Origin: a virus
DNA: 45,800 nt
IMG/VR virus record: IMGVR_UViG_3300012356_000002
Span: 1 to 45,800 of that record
Direction: 5' to 3' (one strand)
A program made the translations under genes and the position numbers. Shown one piece after another: positions 31,925-40,266 of this stretch (position 1 is its first letter; each line of letters begins with the position of its first letter). The notes below the pieces were generated by a model. It searched no databases and had not been told where the DNA came from. It worked only from the letters and a program-made list of their open reading frames with translations.

Positions 31925-32932
31925 TTAATCGAGGTCTACGTCGTCGGTTGCCTGCATGATGAGGTTTTCATTGTAAGACCTTAACGCATTCCAAGCGTCC
32001 CCAATCAATGCTGAGGAGATTTGCACTCGCTCGTCCTCTTTGAGGTAAAAATTTAGTTCCCAGATTGCACGGTACATTAACCAATCGAAACACGACTCGA
32101 GGAGAAAGTCGTCCTCATCCGCGGTAAGAATAGAGTAAGACTGACCAGCAGAAAAAATGTTAGCATTGAGGTCGAGAGTTGTCCCGCTTTCTATTGCGGT
32201 AATCGTGGCAGAGGCGCCTGTAGTGGTATTAGTGACCGCCATTCCGATTTTAACGTCCTGATTGATGAAGTCACCAACCGTGTTCACAAGCTTTCCTGCC
32301 GTGGTACTAGAAGCTACCCCGATCACTGGTTCTTGACCGTAATCCGGCAGCCACTGCAAAACATCGAAGTAAAGAGTAAAAGGATCACTTCCGGTGGCTT
32401 TTTCGTCAGCAGGAACTAAGTAGACCTGTCTTCCCATTTGGATCACTGCGAATTGCTGAATCACGCCAAAATACTCTTGGGACCACCATTCAACGCTTTT
32501 ATTAGCCACCGACAAAAAAATAGCAGGATCGACAGGTCTTATTCTTTCCCAATTTCGTTGGACACGACGTAACCATTTGTCTCGGCTGTAAAAACTTACG
32601 GGGAAAGTATTAACGTTCCCAAGGAATGCCACGAAAGACTTCTTTATTTTCTTGACATTAACAGGAGTAGTGTGGTCAGAATGCAACACAGCGTCATCCA
32701 AAGAACCTCCGTTAGCTATCGAAACGTTAGGAACCTCCACAGAGACTCTCGAAAGCTCAAAGTCTACGAAACGTTCGGCATAAAGACGAGCGTTGTTGCA
32801 AGCTCGCAATAACACGTCAAACCCGTTCCTAATGAACGTGCTCCTATCGCGGCCCATGAACGAGGCCACAGCGGTCATTAGATCATTCGCGTTAGGCATG
32901 AAAAAGTGTGGGAGGGGAGCATGGTCTCCCAC
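31925..32932 (-). CDS. Virion adaptor/head-tail connector candidate
   Basis: A 335-residue protein. An N-terminal helical domain (LLRACNNARLYAERFVDFELS) and C-terminal helices (LLESCFDWLMYRAIWELNFY) flank a beta-rich middle (VIGVASSTTAGKLVN to GQSYSILTADE) that looks like an inserted Ig- or OB-type domain. It is located after capsid and decoration genes and before the fibre genes, where adaptor or neck proteins are usually found. The DNA is visibly A+T richer than the flanking fibre gene, and the gene lies next to an endonuclease gene. Confidence 0.5.
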   Translation of the reverse strand: MGDHAPLPHFFMPNANDLMTAVASFMGRDRSTFIRNGFDVLLRACNNARLYAERFVDFELSRVSVEVPNVSIANGGSLDDAVLHSDHTTPVNVKKIKKSFVAFLGNVNTFPVSFYSRDKWLRRVQRNWERIRPVDPAIFLSVANKSVEWWSQEYFGVIQQFAVIQMGRQVYLVPADEKATGSDPFTLYFDVLQWLPDYGQEPVIGVASSTTAGKLVNTVGDFINQDVKIGMAVTNTTTGASATITAIESGTTLDLNANIFSAGQSYSILTADEDDFLLESCFDWLMYRAIWELNFYLKEDERVQISSALIGDAWNALRSYNENLIMQATDDVDLD

Positions 32933-33006
32933 TGCAATTATCGCATTGCACCTTCCCGGAGAACGCTAGAAAACCGGGCAACTACTCGCGTTGGGCGTCG
33001 CTTGCG

Positions 33007-33031
33007 GTGATGGTCATGGGGTGACTGTCAC
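33007..33031 (+). repeat. Recurrent stem-loop, copy 3
   Basis: GTGATGGTC and GACTGTCAC pair over nine positions on the plus strand, two of them G-U, around ATGGGGT. The copy overlaps the stop of the endonuclease VII-like gene. Pairs 5 and 6 differ from copy 1: pair 5 changed on both sides (G-C to U-G), keeping pairing only in the plus strand. Confidence 0.55.
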
Positions 33032-33483
33032 TCAGCGACAGAGCTTTCTGCCAAAAACTTTGCTGGCTCGTTACGCAATTTGCGTCTGACATATTCGATG
33101 GCTTTTTGAAGAACTATAGGATCTTCGTAAAGCATCCCGATCCCGGTATTACATCTCTTACATAGCAACCCAGCAATCATTCCGGTGACTTTGTCATGGT
33201 CGACACAAAGCTTTTCACCATGATAAACTCCACAAATATCACACCTTCCCTTTCTATACTCCACCATCTTGACAAAAATCTCGTGTGAAATCTTGTAGGA
33301 ATGCTTCAGATACCAGTTTCTATCACATAAACGTTCTTTGTCAGGGTTGGCTTTTCTCCACGCTTTTATGGTAGCCAACTTTTCTTCTCTGGATTTCTTA
33401 ACATTGCCGTTATTGCTGCGAATTGGATACTTCCAATTCTCCAGGTACTCCTTAGTCTCCCTGTCAATCTCTGCCTCGTCCAT
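33028..33483 (-). CDS. Recombination endonuclease VII-like HNH protein
   Basis: A 151-residue protein with the endonuclease VII fold pattern: CDIC (81-84), LCVDHDKVTG with the catalytic Asp-His-Asp (95-97), and LLCKRCN (108-111) completing the zinc site, followed by IGMLYEDPIVLQKAIEYV. The N-terminus is charged and helical. It starts inside the U-tract of the intrinsic terminator that ends the upstream transcript. It may be a resolvase for packaging or, as in many phages, a mobile homing endonuclease. Confidence 0.8.
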   Translation of the reverse strand: MDEAEIDRETKEYLENWKYPIRSNNGNVKKSREEKLATIKAWRKANPDKERLCDRNWYLKHSYKISHEIFVKMVEYRKGRCDICGVYHGEKLCVDHDKVTGMIAGLLCKRCNTGIGMLYEDPIVLQKAIEYVRRKLRNEPAKFLAESSVAE

Positions 33484-33484
33484 A

Positions 33485-33518
33485 AAATAAAGGCTGGACC
33501 GCTGTTAACGGTCCAGCC
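33485..33518 (-). terminator. Intrinsic terminator after the capsid operon
   Basis: GGCTGGACCG and CGGTCCAGCC form a perfect 10-bp stem around a 7-base loop (33492-33518); on the minus strand the stem is followed by TTTATTTTAT. It lies just after the last gene of the capsid block (33529-33720) and just before the endonuclease gene, so it separates capsid transcription from what follows. This is the clearest terminator in the window. Confidence 0.85.
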
Positions 33519-33528
33519 AGGAGTTGGA

Positions 33529-33720
33529 TTATTCAAACTTACTCTCACCGCCCAGGTTATCCTTCGGTTGGGCAGTGGTTTTGTATTCGGACAACTCGTT
33601 CATGCCTGGCGAGATTGCCGGCATCTCGTTGACTGACTTTAACGCCTGGTCATATTCGATTGCACCAGGATCGGGAGGTGTGAAGTCCCGTAGGTTTGTC
33701 TTGTTTCCTAAGCTAGCCAT
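33529..33720 (-). CDS. Small hypothetical protein after the decoration gene
   Basis: A 63-residue protein with AAAGGAAAC before the ATG. It is hydrophilic and probably extended (MASLGNKTNLRDFTPPDPGA, then ALKSVNEMPAISPGMNELSE), without membrane helices. It is the last gene before the intrinsic terminator and part of the capsid block. Function not recognised. Confidence 0.5.
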   Translation of the reverse strand: MASLGNKTNLRDFTPPDPGAIEYDQALKSVNEMPAISPGMNELSEYKTTAQPKDNLGGESKFE

Positions 33721-33740
33721 GTTTCCTTTCTTTGTTGCGC

Positions 33741-34085
33741 TTACACACCCTCGATGGTGCAGTAAGCATAGTCCGTACTTGTCGCCAAGTCGATTACTTT
33801 GTCACGATCACCGTCAGTGACCACAGCAGGGTCGATCACGAACACCTGACTCCCGTCCGCCGATGGGGTGGCGGGATAGAGTTTCTTCGTCGTCGCATCG
33901 AGCAGGATGTTCGAGCAACGAAGAATTTTTGTAAACCCGAAAGCGGAAGCGAGAAGCTTATTCGAGCCACCGCCTGCGGTTGTGCCTGTCCATTTGACTC
34001 GCTTTACCTTATTGCGCCGGGATGATGTCGAACCCGTAAGCCACGAGTCAAGAACCGTGACATTTGTTGATAGCAGGTCTGCCAT
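33741..34085 (-). CDS. Putative capsid decoration protein
   Basis: A 114-residue protein placed directly after the major capsid gene. Ser/Thr/Gly-rich beta segments (NVTVLDSWLTGSTSSRRNKV, KWTGTTAGGGSNKLLA) and YPATPSADGSQVFVIDP suggest a small beta-sandwich. The location and size match head decoration proteins of SU10-like phages. Assigned by context. Confidence 0.5.
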   Translation of the reverse strand: MADLLSTNVTVLDSWLTGSTSSRRNKVKRVKWTGTTAGGGSNKLLASAFGFTKILRCSNILLDATTKKLYPATPSADGSQVFVIDPAVVTDGDRDKVIDLATSTDYAYCTIEGV

Positions 34086-34093
34086 AGTGTGCC

Positions 34094-35500
34094 TTATGGG
34101 ACGTACGACAAGAGGTTCTGGAAAAACAAGAACGTCTCAGGGAACTTCATCTCAAGGCCCATTTCGGTCATCCACTCGTCCATGCGGCCGTCCATGGAAG
34201 GCGTTTGAATGCCTTTGCGGAGGAACGTATCGCTCTTGCTGAACGGGCGATAGCGAAGGTTGTGGATGTCGAGAAACAACATCGAGGCCCATAGTTGTGA
34301 GAGGTCCTCACTGAACAATGGATGGGTCTTGTAGTAGACCGTGCCGAACGGGCACTCGTGCGATACGATGCGCATCCCGAAGGCGTCTTGGCCAGGAACC
34401 TTGTAGGGGAGTGTTCCAAGCTGGCGGTACATTTTGTTAAGCGTCTTGAGTGCACCTGAGCCACAGATCGCAAGCCTTTCATTCGTCACGTTGTTCGTCT
34501 TGCGGAAGATACGTTCGAGGTAATCGTCCCACGAACCCTCGTTAACCGTGCCGCCGGAGTTGGTGATGATGCGCTTGTCATCACTGGAGTCAGCGGTTAG
34601 CGCGGCTGCTCCCGTTCCGCCCCGATAAGCCGAGTCCGCTTCCTCCCATTTTGGTAGGAACCAACCAAGGATTCCCCCTGTCTTGTACTCTGGCAACCCT
34701 GCACCCGTGGCGCTGTCCGTCGTGCCAGACTTCACATAGATCGCACGTTCGCCCCATAGCACGGAGCGTTCCATTTCGACCATGTGGTAGAGGGCATGTT
34801 GCTTGGCTTTTTCCCGGTAGACACCTGATTCGTCAAACTTTGTCGGGGTGAGCAAAGCGTTGCGTGTGAACGAGTAAGGCGTGCGGAAGATTTGCGTATA
34901 GTTGGTGAACTTGTCTGGCAGATAGAACGTTTCGCCAGAGAGATTCACAACACCTTGAGCAAACGAGGTGCCGATGGCTTGAACGTTGAGGCCCACGTTC
35001 TCGTTCGTTGCACCGTTGTCAAAGCCTGGCGAGCCTGCGAGTGTAGGCACGGAGATAAGACGGACCTTCATTTTCGTGGCTGCCGAGATTGCCGTGACAA
35101 CACCGCGAACCGTGACGATGTCTGTAGCTGCTCCGCACGTGACGTTTTGGATCATGATTACGTGGCCAACACGAAACAGGCTTGTGTCGGCTACGTAGAG
35201 CATGAAGTCAACGTTGATGACCGGGATAAACGGGTCAAGGCCATCGACCGAATCCGCTGCGAGGCGGAACGGGCCTTTGGACGAGCCTTGGGTTAGGGTC
35301 GTGGTGAGTTGGCGCTTGAAGCGTTCCTCCCACCAGTAGAATTCTGGAGCGTTGACTTCTTCCGTTTTCATTAGCGAGAGAAGTCCGATTATACTTAGCG
35401 CCCCGTTTGGATACTGATGGAACACTTTACGCCTATAGTTTTCTTCCCAGTAAGTCTGCCGAGTCAGGCTTTCTGTGGAGACCAAGCCAAGAATTGGCAT
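34094..35500 (-). CDS. Major capsid protein, SU10/DUF5309-like
   Basis: A 468-residue protein with GAAAGGA before the start. It has the order of the SU10-type (DUF5309) HK97-fold capsid family: an early NAPEFYWWEERF block, a beta domain (YVADTSLFRVGHVIMIQNVT), and YTQIFRTPYSFTRNALLTPT with the long spine-helix region (REKAKQHALYHMVEMERSVL). A late GRMDEWMTEMGLEMKFPETF closes it. It sits between scaffold and decoration genes as expected. Family call by motif order and not by profile. Confidence 0.75.
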   Translation of the reverse strand: MPILGLVSTESLTRQTYWEENYRRKVFHQYPNGALSIIGLLSLMKTEEVNAPEFYWWEERFKRQLTTTLTQGSSKGPFRLAADSVDGLDPFIPVINVDFMLYVADTSLFRVGHVIMIQNVTCGAATDIVTVRGVVTAISAATKMKVRLISVPTLAGSPGFDNGATNENVGLNVQAIGTSFAQGVVNLSGETFYLPDKFTNYTQIFRTPYSFTRNALLTPTKFDESGVYREKAKQHALYHMVEMERSVLWGERAIYVKSGTTDSATGAGLPEYKTGGILGWFLPKWEEADSAYRGGTGAAALTADSSDDKRIITNSGGTVNEGSWDDYLERIFRKTNNVTNERLAICGSGALKTLNKMYRQLGTLPYKVPGQDAFGMRIVSHECPFGTVYYKTHPLFSEDLSQLWASMLFLDIHNLRYRPFSKSDTFLRKGIQTPSMDGRMDEWMTEMGLEMKFPETFLFFQNLLSYVP

Positions 35501-35572
35501 AGTAGTCCTTTCAATTTGTTTAGTTTTGCTCTGTCACTACAATGCCCTTCACTTCCAAGTGCGGACGTAAAT

Positions 35573-36154
35573 TTACTCAAAGACGGTATCGTCCTTGATC
35601 TTCTTGGAAACATAAGGTCTTTTCTTCCTTTGACTGCCTCTAGGTTCTCTAGAGACGTCATAGGGTGCAGACTTATGTCCAGGAAAATTCAACTTGGCGA
35701 ACCCTGCAAAATAATAAACAGCAGCAGAATCGTACGCCAAGGCAGCGTTAATTTCTTCTTCAAAGTATCCGAGAAAAATGTTTCTTCCGTGTACGCAAAT
35801 CTGAGCCATCCACTTTCCATGTCTATTATACCAAGTGACACCCTTGAAAGTAGAGTAAGTCCACTTCTTGGTCTTCGATGTGTTAGCATGATTCTGATGC
35901 GGAGTAACCGACCTAAGATTTCTTTCCGTGTAATTTCTAAGATCTCCGTCTATATGGTCCGTCCACATTCCATCAGGAGCACGATTAACTAGCCTGGCAA
36001 GGTGTAGATCCTCCAACGAGTGTGGACCTTTCCCAGCAAACACGTAGCCATCATCTCGACGATACCATACCGATTTCCTAAGTTCATCGAACCTATGAGC
36101 GTCAACAACCACAAATCCTCCACCTTTTAAGTCTAAGAAAGCCAAATCATTCAT
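35573..36154 (-). CDS. HNH-AP2 homing endonuclease near the capsid gene
   Basis: A 193-residue protein with an N-terminal VVVDAHRFDELRK segment, the HNH block WTDHIDGDLRNYTERNLR, and the AP2 tail YSTFKGVTWYNRHGKWMAQI to YDSAAVYYFAGFAKLNFPG. It is inserted between scaffold and capsid genes. It is strongly similar to the protein encoded at 37218-37781, so the two are recent relatives. It probably cleaves DNA of phages lacking the insertion, which spreads the gene. Confidence 0.85.
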   Translation of the reverse strand: MNDLAFLDLKGGGFVVVDAHRFDELRKSVWYRRDDGYVFAGKGPHSLEDLHLARLVNRAPDGMWTDHIDGDLRNYTERNLRSVTPHQNHANTSKTKKWTYSTFKGVTWYNRHGKWMAQICVHGRNIFLGYFEEEINAALAYDSAAVYYFAGFAKLNFPGHKSAPYDVSREPRGSQRKKRPYVSKKIKDDTVFE

Positions 36155-36162
36155 AGTGGGAC

Positions 36163-36966
36163 CTAATCTTCGTCGAAAATACTCATGTCTTTCAGCTTCC
36201 CATCACGGCCTTTAGTGTCCCCTTTCTCTCCACCACCTTGACCACCGCCGGCAAGGCTTGCCATTCTTGTCCCCGCTGGCTTGGCCGGCTTGGTTTTGTC
36301 CACCTTGACATTCATGCGCTTGAGAACCTCATGAGTGTTCTTTGCTATTTCCTCGAAGACCTTGGTTTGTGTCGGTGCTTTGAAGCCTTGGCTTTCGAGT
36401 TTCGCTGAGACGGCTTCTACGACTTCTTCGTACTGCTCAAGCTCCGGATTTGCCGTGTAGAAAGCTTTCGTGGTTGCTTCGGCACGCTGTTCTGATACAT
36501 ACGAGCGCAACTCCTGAATCTCAGCCTCACGCTCCGTAAGGAGCTGCTGGATACGTGCCTCGGACATCGTGTTAGCCTGGCGCACGAGGGCGTCTCTCAT
36601 CTCGTGGATCGCCGCAAGCTGCTCCGCCGTCGGTTCTGCAAAGCCCATTTTCTTGAGGAACGAGGCATCTGGCTTCCAAACGTTTAAGATTTTCTCGATT
36701 TCTTCCGGCGTGTACTGCTTTTCTGGTTGCTTCGTTTCAGGAGCACCGCCGGCGGGGATGACACGAGAGAGTATATCAGTAATGTCGTCTTTCGTAAGGC
36801 CCGTCGACGGCGCAAGCTTAGTCTTTCCTTCGCCCTCGTCTTCACCTTCGCCTCCATCACCGTCTTCCTGGAAGGTTTGGTCTTTACGTTCCTCCCCACC
36901 TTCATCGCCCTGACCTCCACCCCCGGCGTCACCCTCCGGGCTGAGTAATATTGGGTGCTTCTTCAC
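36163..36966 (-). CDS. Capsid scaffold protein candidate
   Basis: A 267-residue protein from GTG 36966 with GAGGG six bases upstream. It has the classic layout: an acidic, glycine-rich N-terminus (residues about 12-50), a long alpha-helical coiled coil (AAIHEMRDALVRQANTMSE to LTEREAEIQELRSYV), a variable middle and a basic C-terminal end. It lies between portal and major capsid genes, the usual place of scaffolding proteins. Function by analogy, good confidence. Confidence 0.75.
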   Translation of the reverse strand: MKKHPILLSPEGDAGGGGQGDEGGEERKDQTFQEDGDGGEGEDEGEGKTKLAPSTGLTKDDITDILSRVIPAGGAPETKQPEKQYTPEEIEKILNVWKPDASFLKKMGFAEPTAEQLAAIHEMRDALVRQANTMSEARIQQLLTEREAEIQELRSYVSEQRAEATTKAFYTANPELEQYEEVVEAVSAKLESQGFKAPTQTKVFEEIAKNTHEVLKRMNVKVDKTKPAKPAGTRMASLAGGGQGGGEKGDTKGRDGKLKDMSIFDED

Positions 36967-37225
36967 GTTGTGCCCTCGCTTTCTCGTTGTAGAGTGTTAT
37001 CTGTTCGTTCAAAATATCTGCAAAGCGTTGCAAACCGTTCACAAAGCCGATTGCTTTGAAGTGGACTGGAATGTTTTCGCCAGAGTCTTCCATAACTTCA
37101 CGCAACTGCTGCTGCGCCAGTTCCATTGCCTCCTGCACCAGGTGACGGTAAAACAGATTCTCCGCCAGGTTCCTGAGACCCCGAAGGCACTGCTCCGGAT
37201 CGGATGGCAGTGGTTGGTCACTCAA
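36929..37225 (-). CDS. Small head-region protein between portal and scaffold
   Basis: A 98-residue protein, called here from TTG 37225 because AGAAAGGG lies just upstream and it overlaps the HNH stop; an ATG at 37306 would add 27 residues and overlap the HNH gene further. Almost all helical (LRNLAENLFYRHLVQEAMEL, AQQQLREVMED) with a hydrophilic tail. Position suggests a role in head assembly. No family recognised. Confidence 0.5.
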   Translation of the reverse strand: MSDQPLPSDPEQCLRGLRNLAENLFYRHLVQEAMELAQQQLREVMEDSGENIPVHFKAIGFVNGLQRFADILNEQITLYNEKARAQREEAPNITQPGG

Positions 37226-37781
37226 AAACGGCCCTTTCTCTCTCGTTCTTAATGTCTCTAACACTTTTGTTTGATCCAGGAAAGTAAGGTTCTGGCAAAC
37301 CTTCAAAATTTCTCTTCGAGAAGTTTATGTAGAAATACCACGCAGCAGAATCGTAACGCTTGGCAGCATCCACTTCATTATCGAACAAACCTAACCGAAT
37401 TAACTTTCCATCTACCATTATTCTGGCGTGCCAAAGATTAAGGTGAACGTTCCAAGAAACACCTTTGTAGATCGAAGAACACCCTTTCCTTTTTCTAGCA
37501 TTAGCTAAGTTCTGAGAGTGAGTAGCAGTCCTAAGGTTTTTCTCAGTGTAGTCGTTAAGATCCCCGTCCACATGATCGGTAACGAAACCTTTAGGAGTCT
37601 TATTGATAATCTGAGCAAGACTAACAGACTTAATACCATTAACACGTCCACTCTTATCCCGAGACCACGTATAATCCCTCAAATCAGAAAGCCTATGCGC
37701 GTCAACTATCACGTAGCCACCATTAGACAGCTTGAGGTACACCTGGTTGTTCGCTAGCAGCTTCATTTCCGGTTCCTCCAT
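37218..37781 (-). CDS. HNH-AP2 homing endonuclease near the portal gene
   Basis: A 187-residue protein with VIVDAHRLSDLRDYTW, then VTDHVDGDLNDYTEKNLRTA and the AP2-type SSIYKGVSWNVHLNLWHARI to YDSAAWYFYINFSKRNFEG. It overlaps the last 59 bases of the portal gene, and an internal methionine at residue 6 would reduce the overlap by 15 bases. It is a close paralogue of the protein at 35573-36154. The element probably moved between these head-gene sites. Confidence 0.82.
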   Translation of the reverse strand: MEEPEMKLLANNQVYLKLSNGGYVIVDAHRLSDLRDYTWSRDKSGRVNGIKSVSLAQIINKTPKGFVTDHVDGDLNDYTEKNLRTATHSQNLANARKRKGCSSIYKGVSWNVHLNLWHARIMVDGKLIRLGLFDNEVDAAKRYDSAAWYFYINFSKRNFEGLPEPYFPGSNKSVRDIKNERERAVFE

Positions 37782-39636
37782 TTCCTGTTACACCTGACCT
37801 CATAGCGGTTATTATATTAGACATGGTGGCGTTGTCAAGGGCAAATCTTTCTGGGTTTTTGATCCCTCTAAGGATCATAATTTCACGAAGAATCTTTTTC
37901 GGGTCAAGGCCGAACAGAACGGCAGCGTTGGGGTTTTGTAGTAACATGGTGAGCACTTCTTCGAGAGCTTGGGCAGTGTTGTAACGCTCCGAGGGTAGCG
38001 TGCCGTCGAACAACTCGAACTCATAACTGCCGACGAGGTCTTGTTTTGTCACACCAACAAAGCGTTCCGCGTCGAGGGAGTTTTGCAGTCCCACAAGCTT
38101 GACAAATTGTTCTTCGTCGAGTCCATCTTGGAGGTTCGACAGCATTTGCCGCGCCATTGGTTCGAGGGCAATTTTGAACAGGACAGAGGCGCAGGCTTTC
38201 AGTCTGGCGGCGCTTCCGCTTGTGACATTGCGGTGTTCAGTGGCAGAGCGTCGCCCTGGCTGGAACTGCCCTAGTAACGAGTCATTGATCCCTGTTACAA
38301 TCTGCACTATCTCTTGCAAGTATTTCGTGTCCGCAATGTGGTTCGCAGTGACGTCGGTAAGCTGGAGTTGTTTGAGACTACGGTCGATGTCACCCGTGGC
38401 GGACGAGGTGAGTCGGATCACCGGACGACGTTGCTCCAGATCGTCCATGTTGACGTTCTTTGGCTGCACGATCAGCTTGTCGCCGATGACTTTGCGGACG
38501 TTGGTGATGCGCGAGTTAATGAACCAGGTGATCACGTCAGCAAGCATCCCGATCGTGTCCATGAGGCCATCACCGACATGGACGTTGTCGTCATAGACAA
38601 ACGGGGCAACTATGTAGGTGAACTCGTTGTGGAGGTAGCCGAGAGGCTCGCACTTGATCACGCGTTGGTTGTTGGCGAGCCATATGACGTATTTAACGGG
38701 GTAGTCCTCTTTGCCAAGCGGAACGCCGTCGATCTCATACTTTGCCGGGACGATTGTGCGCTGGATTTCCGTAACCAGCACGGTCTTCTTCACCTGGCCA
38801 TCCCCACGCATCCCGGAACCAGGTGAAAACGCCCCAAGGCTTTCTTCGCCAGTGTCGAAGCGGTAACCACGGATCATTTCAAAGTCCTTGTTGATGGGCT
38901 TAATGTTGTCCACGCCAGCCACAAGGCCCTCGTGCTCCCATTGTTTGAGTTGAGACATGCTGTAGAGGTCCTCTGAAGCACAGAACTCGCCTTCCTGGTA
39001 ACGGGTAAGTGGAAGACGGGTATCGGGGAAGAAACGGTAGGGCGAGATGTGGGTTAGTTTGTTACCTTGGTACGACACGACCTCCTTCATGGCTTCCGTG
39101 GTGCTTGGCGACATCAAGCGAACGCCCATGAACGATTTGCCAGGGGTGGTGGTTTGCTCACGAATCATTTGCTTCTCGGTGACCCAGTGAACCTTGATGA
39201 TGCCAAGGCCGAAACGTGCGATGTCTAGCAGCCACAGGTTTAAAAGGGCTTCAAAGCGGTTGTGGGATAGGTTCTGAGCCAGTAAGGCTTCCGCTACCTT
39301 AGCTGGCTTATCATCCTCCGCCGTGAAGCCCTCGAGTTCGAAGATACGGTCCCTTTGAGTATAGAGTGAATAGCAAAAGGCAATGAAGGTCATTACCTGG
39401 GAGTAGGGGATAGGCACGACGAGTTTCTCAGGCTCCCCCCGTTCGCGGGCCTTTACGTCGTCAGCGTCACGTGGCCGAATGTTGCGAAAGATTTCATCGT
39501 TGCGATCCCAGCGAGGGTAATAGCCCTGCATTTTGCGACGTGAGATCATCACGAGAGCACGGCAGTCCGTGAGCATTTGCGTCTGGAACTTCGATTGTTC
39601 CTCGTTCGAGAGGTCCTTGTAAATGGAATCGTCCAT
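37723..39636 (-). CDS. Portal protein
   Basis: A 637-residue protein read from ATG 39636; a longer frame to 39690 lies within the previous gene. It has the layout of podovirus-type portal proteins: KLVVPIPYSQVMTFIAFCYS, a central FGLGIIKVHWVTEKQMI, RFFPDTRLPLTRYQEGEFC and the stem region GMLADVITWFINSRITNVRK, with a late SLLGQFQPGRRSATEHRNVT block. The C-terminus is Gly/Asn-rich and disordered. The next genes encode scaffold and capsid, which supports the call. Confidence 0.82.
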   Translation of the reverse strand: MDDSIYKDLSNEEQSKFQTQMLTDCRALVMISRRKMQGYYPRWDRNDEIFRNIRPRDADDVKARERGEPEKLVVPIPYSQVMTFIAFCYSLYTQRDRIFELEGFTAEDDKPAKVAEALLAQNLSHNRFEALLNLWLLDIARFGLGIIKVHWVTEKQMIREQTTTPGKSFMGVRLMSPSTTEAMKEVVSYQGNKLTHISPYRFFPDTRLPLTRYQEGEFCASEDLYSMSQLKQWEHEGLVAGVDNIKPINKDFEMIRGYRFDTGEESLGAFSPGSGMRGDGQVKKTVLVTEIQRTIVPAKYEIDGVPLGKEDYPVKYVIWLANNQRVIKCEPLGYLHNEFTYIVAPFVYDDNVHVGDGLMDTIGMLADVITWFINSRITNVRKVIGDKLIVQPKNVNMDDLEQRRPVIRLTSSATGDIDRSLKQLQLTDVTANHIADTKYLQEIVQIVTGINDSLLGQFQPGRRSATEHRNVTSGSAARLKACASVLFKIALEPMARQMLSNLQDGLDEEQFVKLVGLQNSLDAERFVGVTKQDLVGSYEFELFDGTLPSERYNTAQALEEVLTMLLQNPNAAVLFGLDPKKILREIMILRGIKNPERFALDNATMSNIITAMRSGVTGNGGTGNEAASEQPGVPQAV

Positions 39637-39637
39637 G

Positions 39638-39844
39638 TTACGTCTGGGTGGACTCGAACAGGGCCTTCTTGCGCTTTGCAAGGTCTTCACTCACGTAGTC
39701 TGCAAGGCTTTTCTCGCTCGCTTTTTGCAACGCGTTGATAGCGTCATCTATGGTTGCGCCTCGACTCTGCAAAAAGGCCATCGCCGCGTCTATGCCGAAC
39801 CTTGCGGCAAAGTTCAGGATCGCTGCTAGGAGGACTTCGCTCAT
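39638..39844 (-). CDS. Small hypothetical protein before the portal gene
   Basis: A 68-residue, mostly helical protein (MSEVLLAAILNFAARFGIDA, then DDAINALQKASEKSLADYV). The N-terminal helix is moderately hydrophobic, but too short and polar to be a sure membrane anchor. It overlaps the lipoprotein gene by ATGA and ends one base before the portal start. Could be a small terminase or a lysis accessory; neither is supported by a motif. Confidence 0.5.
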   Translation of the reverse strand: MSEVLLAAILNFAARFGIDAAMAFLQSRGATIDDAINALQKASEKSLADYVSEDLAKRKKALFESTQT

Positions 39845-40266
39845 AATGCGGTAGCTTTCACAAGCTGGGTTTGCAGGCTTTGGGCCTGTGGTTTGGTTAG
39901 TAGCGGTACGATGAAGTCTACAAAGTTCTTCGCCGCCTGCTTCGCAGCATCGAACGCGGTAGCGTAGTCACGTGAGTCACCGCTAGCTTTGTAGGCCACA
40001 AGGGCGTCGTGGGCGACCTTGGAAGCTCGCTGGTAGGCCAGGTGAGCCTCTGCGGCTTTTGCTGCAACATCCTGTGGCACAAGTCCGTCGTTGTAAAGCT
40101 GGGCGTATTGTTGAGAGGCCGAGTCCACGACCTTGGTCAAGGTCACTGCACCAATGTAAAGTCCCTGGCAAGCTGTGAGCAGGGTTAGTGCAACCAGGAC
40201 TGTGACTTGGACTCCAAGTCGTCGAATAGCTTTTGCTGTTCTTGGAGCAGGGTGAGTAGACTGCAT
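39841..40266 (-). CDS. Phage lipoprotein, outer-membrane spanin candidate
   Basis: A 141-residue protein read from ATG 40266. It has a basic start (MQSTHPAPRTAKAIRR) and a hydrophobic signal ending in the lipobox LTAC with Cys33 as the lipid site. Then a long helical periplasmic part follows (DSASQQYAQLYNDGLVPQDV, YQRASKVAHDALVAYKASG). Its start lies inside the preceding 63-residue gene in another frame, as in Rz/Rz1 pairs. Usual Rz1 proteins are shorter and the partner here has no transmembrane segment, so the spanin assignment is only a possibility. Confidence 0.6.
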   Translation of the reverse strand: MQSTHPAPRTAKAIRRLGVQVTVLVALTLLTACQGLYIGAVTLTKVVDSASQQYAQLYNDGLVPQDVAAKAAEAHLAYQRASKVAHDALVAYKASGDSRDYATAFDAAKQAAKNFVDFIVPLLTKPQAQSLQTQLVKATAL

